From the NCBI RefSeq assembly GCF_041146795.1, contig NC_135173.1:68301251-68365250 (forward strand): a stretch of DNA of 64,000 bases, written 5' to 3'. Shown one piece after another: positions 41,701 through 53,800 of the stretch; the stretch's first letter is position 1; the number at the start of each line of letters is the position of its first letter. The notes beneath the pieces were generated by a model. The model saw nothing but the letters and a program-made list of their open reading frames with translations. It was not told the DNA's origin and did not search any database. Source of the stretch: Maylandia zebra (Eukaryota; Chordata; Actinopteri; Cichliformes; Cichlidae). The position numbers and the translations under genes are program-made.

Positions 41701-44700
41701 TACATCTCAGAGAAGCTGACTCTGGTCTGCTCTGAACAACAACTTCTTTCTTACCTTTTTTCACTTTATAAAAAGTGTCCTGTGCAAAAAAAATTTCTCT
41801 GCTCTGAAGCTAATCAGGCAGTTCAAACCCGTGTTCGAAGCTCTCACCTCGGTTCTTTGGGTGCTCTGCCAGTCCGGGTCCAACACCGGCCCCTCGTCTG
41901 GGTTCTGCAATCCTGTCTCCAGGACGACAACTATGGGACGCCCGTAATCTGTCGTCTCCTGTTTGTCGTATTACATTTTCGTGTTTAAGGACTCACACAT
42001 AATGGGAATCATTTGACCGTGATTGTGCCCGGGCTGTTTCTGACCTGGACGGAGAAGCCAAGGCGTTTGCATATCTGACTTCCTGTCTGGAGAAACAAAC
42101 TTCGGGGCTGCTGTCGATCCGATTCGTCCAGCACTGCCCGGGGAGGGAAACGCCTCTCATCCAACAGCAGACTGTACCAGACCGCTGAAGAGGAGGAGGA
42201 GAAGGAAAATGTGAGCTGAAACAGAGGCTTAATGTGGCACAATGAGACTGTAAATACAAGCAGACTTTTACAGGTCCTTCAGAGGATATGAAAGGAAGTG
42301 ATGTCATCTTTTGTAGTCGTTAGTCCGAACTGCTCCACTTATGCTTCCAAAAATGTTTTGGAATAAATTAGAAACAAGTCCACCGACTATTGTTTCACAA
42401 CATAATCAAGTACCAGCTTTACAGCTTCCTGTAAAGAGGGAACTGTACACTGTAATATTCATTCAGCAGTCGCCTCAAAGGTACTTTATATGAAAGTAAA
42501 GAACCTACAGTGTTAGGGAGAAAACCACAACAGTCAGATGCTTATCAATGGTCACCACTTAGCAACACTGGGGAGGGAGAACTCAAGATTAGGGAGGGGC
42601 AGAAGAGAACACATAGTGACCATGAAAAATAAAATAAATTGTGTAATATAAACACATTGGGAGGGACAAGAGGGGGTCACCTGGTCCAGCCCTAACTCTA
42701 TATGCTTTAGCAAAAAGGAAAGTTTGAAGCCTAATCTTGAAAGTAGAGATAGTGTCTGTCTCCTGAATCCAAACTGGAAGCTGGTTCCACAGAAGAGGGG
42801 CCTGAAAACTGAAGGCTCTGCCTCCCATTCTACTTTTAAATACTCTAGGAACAACAAGTAGGCCTGCAGAGCGAGAGCCAAGTGCTCTGATAGGGTGATA
42901 TGGTACTACAAGGTCATTAAGATAAGATGGGGCCTGATTATTTAAGACCTTGTATGTGAGGAGCAGGATTTTGAATTCTGGATTTAACAGGAAGCCAAAA
43001 CAGGAGAAATCTGCTCTCTTTCTAGTCCCTGTCAGGACTCTTGCTGCAGCATTTTGGATTAACTGAAGGCTTTTCAGGGAGTTTTTTGTACATTCTGATA
43101 ATAATGAATTACAGTCGTCCAGCCTGGAAGTAATAAATGCATGAACTAGTTTTTCAGCGTCACTCTGAGACAGGATATTTCTAACTTTAGAGATGTTGCA
43201 CAAATGGAAGAACACAGTCTTACATATTTGTTTAATATGTGCGTTGAAGGACATGTCCTGGTCAAAAATGACTCCAAGGTTCCTCACAGTGTTACTGGAG
43301 GCCAAGGTAATGCCATCCAGAGGAAGAATCTGGATCCTGCAAACTAGCAGGTAGCTGCCTCTCCCTGATCCTGGGTCTGATTCAGGTTCTTCATTAAGTC
43401 ATCAAAACAATACCTGTGAAGGTTGAACTCGGATGTGGTTGTATTACTGAAGTTTCAGTGCTGTGCTGATGTTTGTTTTTATGTCCGGGACTCGTCGTGC
43501 TTTCAGGCTAAACTAAAGCAGATCCTAATAAATAAATATGTTGACAATGCAGCTGGTGTCAGTCCGTTATCTGGACCTTCGTGAGCTTTCACAAACACGT
43601 TGCCGGTGTGTGTTCTTCATCTCCGTGTGCAGCTAATGTCTGAAACGGCATGCAGCCAAACTGTTCTTCAGTCTGAGAGCCTTTAGAAACTTTCATAATA
43701 GCAACGCACGCGTAAAATACAGCAACTACTTCTTAGTGCTTGATCTACAGTAATGAAGTGACGCATTTCCTGCGTCCTTATTAGTTGCTGGATGCAGCAG
43801 CCTACAGTGTAACTGCAGAGCTCGTGTTCATCTGTTTAACAACTGAGTTTGATTTATGAGAGCACGGAGAGCCGAGGTAAGCTGCTGCTCAGCTGGTGTC
43901 AGAAACGCCACGTCCACACTGACAAAAACGGGTCGATATTTGGTCCAATCAAACAGAGGTTCAGCCTGTGGCTCAGATCTTCGATCTGTTGAGCCACGCT
44001 CGTGTTCGTGTTTCTGTAAACGTCCAATCCAGGCTGGACGCTTAGGGAGGCGGGTGGGCAATAAGGAGCTCGAGGAGAGGGAGACGTGAAGAAGGTCTGA
44101 GGTGACGGAGAGAGAAGCAGCGACACAGTTAAACAGCTGGCTGGCGTTAGCATGTTAGGGAGGTTTCCATGCAGCCGGCCCAAACATCTGGAGCTGGTTA
44201 CACAGAGACACGACAACAGCGCGGGCCTCTGCGACCACGACAAGCTTCCCTCCACACAGACAGAAAACAGCTGCGTCCACTCAGCTGCAACACTGCACAG
44301 CTGTTAGCAGAAGAAGAAGAATTCATATTTCTCTTCTTTTGAATGACACGTAAACTCGGCCGGTTCAGAGAGAGACTGGATGAGCTATTCCAGGATGATC
44401 TCATACTGTGACATCACAACAGCAGATTAGCTGCTACCTTTTTCCTTCGGACACAAATTTGGCTTTTGTTAGCGGCCGACCTCATTTCCAGGAAAGTGTG
44501 AATGCTGCCAGATGTAAAAACAGAAGGAAGCGATTTGTAACTCATAACAAACACTAAAGACAGAATCACGCCAACCTCCCGTTCAAAGTCATCTTCTCCT
44601 TCACCCCTGGACCTCGTCCAGCTTTGCTGCTAGGCTCAGGTCTCTAGGCACAAGTCCTAGGATGTACATTTTCCTCTCAGATGGGTGCTGCGTCTCCTCT

Positions 44701-47700
44701 GGGCCAGGTTCCAGAGATAAGATGATGCACCATAGTTACCTCCGGCGAGGGAACTAGTGGTGTCGAGGTGTAGAGCGGGGTCATGTCAACAATCCATTAA
44801 ACTTTGACTTCCATCCACCGAGATCTTCAAGGTCGCCTTCATGATTTGTCAGTGGAAAGTTAACAAAAATCCTCAGAACTTAGAAACTATAATCATTACA
44901 ACTGTGCTGTGTGTTGTCAACATATAGAAAGTACCACTGCATTTGAAATCTGTCACATTTGACCTCTGACCTCTCCTTCAATCAGAGGTGTCAAAGTGAT
45001 AATAATGTTTCTGGATCTTTGAACTCTATGTGTGGATCCAGTTTTTTGATTTGATTCAAAAGCTCATTTGAGATTGATTTAAATGTCATTTCTGAGGAAA
45101 ACGTGCCTGAACCTGAGGCAGGACCTTTCAGTGTGGTGATCAGATCCCACGCAGGTGAATAAGCAGACATGTTTGTGTACTCCTACCAACATCTTTCCTG
45201 GTCTTCGTCCTGGTCTTTGTCCTGAAGTCCAGACTCAGACAGACGATCACGGACATGCAGGTGACCTCCTTCCCTCCTCGCTGGCAGTCCTTGTTAAAGA
45301 TGTTGACCTTCTCGGGTTCAAAGGTTAGTTTAGCCTGAATCTGCACCACACCACGTGACCTGCAGGGATGAAGCATTCTTATTATGAGTGTTTGTGCGTA
45401 TTGGAGTTCCAAACTGTGGAGAGTCAGGTCCCGCATAACTCGGTTTTACTGGATGTACTTAAACTAGGGTTTGGTTTCACAAAGACTCCTCAGTGAGTGC
45501 AATGCCCTCCAATCTGATAGGAAGAGTCTATCTGTCTATAGTTTCCTATGGACCACATTGATCCCTCATAGGTGGTGGTGACTCATCGTGAGTCTGGTTG
45601 CTGTAACTGCAACAACCTCATACAGGCTCAATCTGAGGGCCTGAGTTTTTCAGAAGGAAAAAACACCTATTGGGAGGTGACTTGTCAAACACAAGTTAGC
45701 CACGCCCTAAATTATCCCCTGCTTTCTGACCCTTGTTTACTGAACAGACATCATGTTGTGTTGAAGATGCTTTGAACACAGTCATTAAAGCTTAAACTCA
45801 TCACAAGTGTTTAGGTCAGTATTTAAGTGAGCTGGAGGCTCATTTTCTCATAAACTTCTACAGCCAGACTTCAGAGGAGTCGCCCCCTGCTGGCCTTTAG
45901 AAAGAACGCCGATTTGATTCGTTTTTCCAGCCTTACAGGGTCAAATCATCTGTCAGTTTATGAATGAGGCTCTGACCAGACAATGACAGCAGCTCCCAGC
46001 GCTCCCACTGCAAGGTCGACAAGTCCGTCTGCATTGATGTCCAAGACGCCATGAAGGCTTTGGCCAAAATACTGAAGACCTGCAGAAAAACCAGCCGCAG
46101 ACAGACGCTGGAGAAGCAAAGCGAGAGAAGATTAAAACTCTCTGGGTTCTCTGATGCTGCATTATCTCTTCCAGCTAAGGTCCCTTAGCATCCGGACTGG
46201 TCACCTGTCTGTACTGAAGCTGGATGGTTTTGTCTTTGCCATGGAAGACGTAGACTGCCCCCTGGTGGTCATCCTCCAGTGGTGCTCCCACAATAAGCTC
46301 TTTGAACCCGTCTCCATTCATGTCAGGTACCTGAGCCAACGCTGAGCCCAGACGGGAGTTTTGGGAGTGGTCAGACACTTCCAGCACCCCCTGCAGGACA
46401 AACGACGTCTGGACAGAAACAAAACATTCTTTGGTTCAGGTTTTGTTCTTTTTTTAATCAAGGTTTCATTTAAAAAAGTAATTTCAATCCAGTCGTGGAC
46501 AGATTACTGAACAGGCCTAACAGCACACAGATGGGGCATGAACAAGGCTTTGTTTGAAGTCATAGTTCACATTTGGCCAAAGGAGCTTGGAAAGAAAAGC
46601 GTCTGGACTTCTTTAAGTTGCTTGAAGACGTTTCACCTTCATCCGAGAAGCTTCTTCAGTTCTAAGGTCAAATGGTGGAGAGTCCCAGATATAAACCTAG
46701 TGGGAGTTTCCCCCCGCAGAGGGACAAAAGGACCCCTGATGATCCTCTAATCACCTGAGCCAAGGTGGGAAACTGGGCGTGGGTCCCAATCAGCCAGAGT
46801 TTCAGGTGTGTTCATTGTGAAACCTGGCCCCACCTTATCATGCGAATTCCTGAGGTCAGATGGCCCAGGATGTGAGTGGGCGTTAAGGTGTCTGGATTAT
46901 AGATGGCAGAGAGTTGGTGTCGTAAACCCCGCCTCTTTTCAAAGATGGTCGCTCACAGTGGACATAGATGGCTTCTTTCACTCCTCTTTCAAACCATCTG
47001 TCCTCTCTGTCCAAAATGTGAACATTGGCATCCTCAAAGAGTGACCTTTGACCTTTAGATGCAGATGGACTGCTGAGTCTTGTCCTGTGGAGGTGGCTCT
47101 TCTGTGTTGTGCCATGCGCTTGTGAAGTGGCTGTTTGGTCTCTCCAATGTAGAGGTCCCACTCCCACTAGGTTTATATCTGGGACTCTCCACCATTTGAC
47201 CTTAGAACTGAGGAAGCTTCTCGGATGAGAGGTGAAACGTCTACAAGTAACTTAAAGAAGTCCAGACGCTTTTCTTTGCAAGCTCCTTTGACTACGATGA
47301 CCTGGATGACTGAGAACCTTCACAGACATAGTTCACATTAGGTGATGGAAGGTCAGTCACACAAACAATCACAAAGCGACAGATAATTCTGCAACTCTTT
47401 TTCACCGTTTTAAAACAAGTGAAAAACATTCAAAACGACACAGAAACCAATCAGGAGGAGAGAGAAGCTCAAAATAATCACGAAAACCAGCAAACTGACC
47501 ACTAGTTGAACCTCTGTGGCTCTCAGTCATCCAGGTCATGCTAGTTTTAAGAGCTTGAAAAAGAAGACAGCTGGACACCTTTAGGTTTGAGCCTAAAGAA
47601 GTCTGCCTGCCTTCTTTTTTGAGAGCCTGAAGAGATAAAACTAGATAAAGCTGTCAGTGGGGGTTGAGGTACTTTTACCAATCTGTGCACAGGACCTTTT

Positions 47701-50700
47701 GTCTCATAATTTGTCCATGACTCTTGTGTGGGGTTATCATCTTGTGACAACTTCTTCTGCTATAATGACAGTTACAGAGAAATTGGTTGCTCCTTTGTAG
47801 CAGTACGTGGTTTTTATACCTGCGGTGTAACAGAGTAGATGTAAACCTTGCCTCTCTCCCAGCCATGGCTGTAGTACATGGGTGCTGCCACCAGGAGGAC
47901 ATCAGTCTGTCCGTCACTGTCAATGTCCATCGATAGCAACTCACTGCCAAAGTATGACCCAATCTAGACAAAAACACAAATAAACCATAGAAACTAAACA
48001 AGATATTACACCAAGGAAGAGATACCTGAATGTCCACCAGGTTTGATTCATTCAAATATGGTCACAGTGGATTAAAACACACCTGCTCTCCCAGCAGTGC
48101 ATGCCAGATGGTCAGGTCTCCACTGTTCTTCAGGGTGAATATGATCACCTTTCCAGTGTGGTTGAATCTTGGAGCTCCAGCTACATAAAGCTGAGAGCCG
48201 CGGGATGAAATGAGTGAACCCACCGAGTAGCCTGAAAGAAGATGAAAAACTGATTCGTTTGACTTGCACACATTGACCGTTCCATTTTGTTAGACCTATT
48301 TCCTCGGATTCTTCCAAGGTAAGAAAGCTTAAAGTAGACCGACTCTGCATTTTCTTATTTCCTGTCATATGTTTCCTGTTCCAAAGGGGGATGTTCCCAT
48401 TAAACCTGACTAAAGTTTCTAGTAATGTGACCAGAATGGGCCAAACACACACTTTAGACTGCTCTAAACAGTCAGTTTATCATGTTTTATTTCTACTACT
48501 GAATCTGTATGACATCATAGAGGGCATAGCCTTAGAGTGATCTCATGTATCGCAGCTATACAACCCCTGTGCTCACCATTCCTTCTGAAGACCCACAGAC
48601 TACAGGCTGGTATATCACATATCATGTTGTACACTTTATATCAATATTACCCAGATAGGCTGCATGGTTCTTCAGCTCCTCTGGAAACTCATCCTGGTAG
48701 GATGATTTCGGTGGAACAACTTTCCCGTGTTTGCTTTCTTTCAGCACGGCACCATTCCAGTCATAGGCGCCCACCGCTCCGAGAAGAACACCATCCTAAA
48801 GGAAAACATGGATTTAAAGGGAAGGCACTACCACCCACTATGTTTGAGGACTCCCAGAGGCGACCCTAGAAACTCTAGGTACCCACTCTAACCCTGACTG
48901 TATGTCCAGATATTAAAGTTGTTACTGAGTCATCGGACAGCATTGAATGACCAAACCTTTGGGAAAAGCACAGAGTCCCATCTGGGAGGTCTGAGTTGGC
49001 CCTGACTGATTTTGGCACTGCACTTCCCCATTAAAGGCCCTTTAGTCACTCGTGACCAGAGATGGGCAGTAACGCGTAATCCGATTACTTTTTTCAAGTA
49101 ATGAGTAAAGTAAGGGATTACTATTGCAAAAACGGTAATTAGATTACCGTTACTTTCCCGTAGGAACGCTGCATTACTGCGTTACTAAAACCGTGATTTT
49201 TTGCGAGAATGTCTCATGACAGTGACGTAAGCGAGTGCGCCGTTCGTGACAACAGCTGTGTGCAGATCAACAGTGGATCATATATCGAGTGCAGAGAGAG
49301 TATGAGCGTGCAGCGTTTAAAGTGTGGAAGTACTGACCTTACTTTGAGTTTGATTCCATAAAAAGTGACAAAAACATTAGTGTCCGCTGTGCGTGGGAAG
49401 AAAACTTCTTTTTACAGCGAAAAAACCCCTAAACTTCCAACAAGCACCGAGTAGCTACGACGTAATGGGAAACTCACAGAGAAACTCGCGGATTCTTCCA
49501 CTGACCGCGGCACACCTGCACCAGGGTAAACCTCCGCCTACCCCACTCCTGCTTTACAGGTGAAAATAGAGCAACAGGACCGCTGAGTCTGTGACTTTAT
49601 TTATTTTCTGCTGTGTTTTACTTGCATCTATTTGAAAGACTGAGTGTAAACACAAAAAATATTTTATTTTATGTGCTGGAATGTGCAGAAAATAGGTTTA
49701 AATGTTAAACTAATTTCTTCCAGTCAGAGAATGTTGCAGATAATTAAATTGTTGCTTGATGCATAAAGTTAAAAGATTAAAACTAATAAAACAAGTTTTA
49801 AAAAGAGACTTTTCCATTTGATTACATTTTGTATGATGATTATGCCGAAAAAGTAGAATTGGGCTGAAAGATCTATCACTTTATCACCTCTTCAGGTTGT
49901 AAATCGTGTTTTTAAAAAGTAACTAAGTAACTAAGTAATTAATTACTTTTGAAAATAAGTAATCAGTAAAGTAACAGGATTACCTTTTTGGGGAAGTAAT
50001 CAGTAATTAGTTACTGATTACTTTTTTCAAGTAACTTGACCAACACTGCTCGTGACTCCTGTACTGTACTTGAGTACTTTTGATAGGACAGTAACATCAT
50101 CAGGTGGCTGGTGAAACGCCTGGGTTAGTTAGGTTGTATTTTAGCCACGTTAAACAACTGTTATTTGAAAAGAAAACTCTGGGAAATGTCGCTTTCTAAA
50201 TGAAACCTTGCAATTTTATATGATTTCCATCTTGAGAAGAACTGGATAGAAAGACCATATAAGGGCGTGTATGAGGACGTAGGCCCTAAACAGTTCACAA
50301 GTGACAAGATGTTACACAGGGAAACTTATTGAGCTCTGAGCTGCAAACCTGAAGACCCCACGATGAAAAAACCTGCTGGCAATGTTGGAACTGAAATGGT
50401 TTCTGAATCGTCCTTAAACTCAGTTGAACTGTCTCAACACACGTGTGAGCAGCCAGGCCGTCGTAAAGTCCAGATATGAACGTTTTTAAATCTTTGAGTC
50501 ATCGTCTCTCCGGGACAGAAAGTCGAGGACGGCAGTGAGTGACCAAATTTTTGGCGGTGCCAGCGCCACAAAGTGTCCCGCCTGCAGGACCTGAGCTGCT
50601 GAGCCCTGCATGAGTAAACCTGAGCTGAGGATGGTTTTCCTGCAGGCAGAGATGATGCTATGATGCCTGTTTTCCTCATCAGTCTACCTCACTTTACCTT

Positions 50701-50754
50701 TTTAATCCCAAAACTTAAGAGCAGAAACACTTTGCATATTTGTCTGTGTGCAGT

Positions 50755-50808
<54 letters not shown>

Positions 50809-53800
50809 ATTTGCATCTATTCTCCAATGAGTTCGTGCCTGCAGCTTTACGTTCAGGAAAACCATCTGTTCTCTGTTACACACACACAGTTTCCACCTCA
50901 CATTTTCACTCCCTGACGCTGGGATACGATTTTCCCTGGATGAGAAACAACAGAAATATTTCTCGAAGCTTCTCATCCTGCAGCTTTAGATATTTGTCAG
51001 GACCAGAACCAGGCTGGTGATGGATGTTCGAGGACGATACCGATACCAGCATTTAAGTTTCTGTTGGCAAAACCGCCGCTCTGCTCCTGTCTTCTTTCTG
51101 GGTTCAGCTTTAGTGAAGAAAACTTGAGGAAATTGAATAATTGATACTTTGCCAAGTCCCTTTTTATGCAGAAAAAGTAGATGAAGATGTTTTTCAGCAG
51201 TAATTTAATGGAAGTTATTATTTTTTCTGTCCAGAGTGGACAGATCTTTGAAATCTAATCCTAAAATGGAAAATCCACAGATCTTCTTTTCCATTTTACT
51301 TCACAAATTCTTGTATCGCTTTATCCAAGTTAAACTTCTATCACTTAAAAAGTAATACTTGTCCTTTGATTTTCTCAGTCAATAAAAACCATGTGCCGTC
51401 CAAATATCCCATCACTAAGTCGTGTGTTACTTCGTATTTCTTTTAAAACATGAACTCGTCCTCTAAAAGCTGTATTTACTCTGTTATCTGTCTACTGCTA
51501 GCATTTGTTTGATGATCTGAAACACATCAGTGTGACAAATATGTACCTGCACCTGTTTCTGCACTCAGTGCTCTGCGTGTTGAATGTAACAGAGTGGGTC
51601 AACAGGAAAACCATTTTCCTATCATAGACAGATTTGTGGAAGCTTTTGAAAGCGCTTCATTTATCACACATCACTACCACTGTGTAAGAATGCAGCTGTG
51701 AGTCACTCACTTTGACTAAATGTGAGGAGAAACCGGCCTGAGCCATCTGCAGACCGAACCCTCGACCCTGACTGCTGGTTCCTGCAAACCGGACAAACAA
51801 CAAAGACGACTTAACTTTTCCCTCCAGACCCTCCAGTCCTCCTGTTACACTTTAATGGATATCATTAGATAATACTTTTCAGAGTTAATTGTGAAATGCT
51901 CGTTAGTACGATGGATTCCGCTTTTCTGTAAATACTACAGTTTAACAGGATAAATGTTAGCTGACCTTCCAGAGAGAAAATCCTCTCTCCCAGGGCGTCC
52001 ACAATGTCCTTCAGCGCAGATTCATCTGTCACGTTGAAGAAGTGCATCTCATCAGGGTCACTGGCAATAAACTTGATTTCCTTTAGAAAGGCTTCGGGGT
52101 TGATTCCCCGGCGGTTGTAATAACCCAGAACCTGCAGGAGATGCAGAGGAAACAGGATGTTAGTCAGAGCTTCGTAAGTCCAGAAACAACCAATAGAAAC
52201 AGAGTTCGATGGGTGGGGGTGGGGGGTCTGGGGCTAAGACTCACAGCGATGGCATACATGGTGATGTTGTCTCTCTCGCTGTCTGTGACGGCCTGCACCA
52301 GGTGAGGACTGTCATGTGATTCACCGTCTGTAATCACAATCATCACCTTCTGAGCTCCCGGCCGGCCGCCGCGCTGGAACGCCTCGGATCTGCACAGGAA
52401 CATCGGATGAAGTTCAGAAGATTCAAAGCTCTGAACGCTTGTTCTGGCTAATCTTAGCTAGCTGCTTAATGTACCTGCTGGTGTAGCTTGGTTGCTAACA
52501 TTATCTCTATCTAAGTCCTCTGTGAAGGCACTTTGTTAGTTTTCATCCAGAGCTTGCTTTGGACTTTTCTTGGTAGTCGTCTCAGAGAGACTCAAACATC
52601 TTTTGGAAATCCTTGGCCTTTAGCTACGAGGCCAAGAAAAAGAAACAGGAGCTACGGCCTCCAGGAGCTGATGGGGAAAGAAAAACTTGCTTTGGCTGAA
52701 AAATGCTGGAGATGCTTCATCTGTGGGTTCATGTTTGAGAACTTTTATACTTTGCCATATGGAAGTAATTAATGTTCTGACTGGTTTAATTTTGGTAGGT
52801 TTAGTAAATTATACACTAGGAAACTTTGGTTCAATCCATTTTCCCAACATGAGTAAATGACTGGAACTCTCAGGGTTGCTCAGAGTAGGTGGGTAATGGT
52901 ATCAGACCAATAACTATTTAAGGGTAAGTTTGTGTGGGCCCAGCACATTTTTGTTTGGGGTCATAATTTGGTGTCGTACCGGGCCACGTTGATTCCCAAT
53001 GCCGTCCTCGTTTCCTCACCACCTCTTTGGTCGATGCGCCTGGCAGCGTCCACTACGTCCTCCACCGTCTGATACTCATCCAGTGTGAACTCGTGGACAA
53101 CCGAAGAGCCGTACTGAATGACTCCCACCTGCAGCCAAAATACAGCTCTGTCCACATGAACAATAAACCACTCATGCAGCACCTGTCACCTTCAAACTAT
53201 GAACAGATGAACTCTCAGATCTAAGATCAGTGGTAACCCAACATTTCGGAGAAGGTCAAAATTGACTTTTTGGGGGAAATGTGAATAGTTTTGGTGTTCC
53301 TTGTTCCCGGACTGGAAAAACTTGGCATGACAATATAATTAAAACAAGAATTGCATATTCTGACTGTGTGGGGTTTAGAGCCGGGCACTGATGATGACTC
53401 AGACCTCAGAGGGTTAAAAGCACTACAGTCTTTGTGTGCAGATAGGGCAGGATGCTCACTTTATCTGGTTCTGATCAAGAGATAAACTAACCTGTGTCTG
53501 ACCTGGTCCGATGTAGAACTTGTGCAGGATGTTTATGAGGAAGTCTTGAACTTCATACCAGGGGTAGATGGAGTTGGAACCATCCAGAACAATCACAATG
53601 TCCATGAACGTCTCACACCCTACAAGATTGTAAAGGAACGTTAGAAACTGGATGGACAGATGGACGGATAGGTGGATGGAAGTGTGCTGATTACTCTGCA
53701 GGGCAGGTGCGATGGTGTTGGACAGCTTGAAGTTTCGGCCGACTCTGGAGCAGATCCCAGTGCTGTACAGGGAACTTCCACATTCGTGAGACCAGAGCGG

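Noticed and set aside
42589..43305. 238-codon minus-strand frame as a possible host gene
   Set aside because: It is the C-terminal end of a LINE reverse transcriptase with a LINE 3' tail, and lacks the catalytic core.
43899..44255. 118-codon minus-strand frame in itga11 intron 16
   Set aside because: No domain, no splice sites and serine/proline-rich composition expected by chance.
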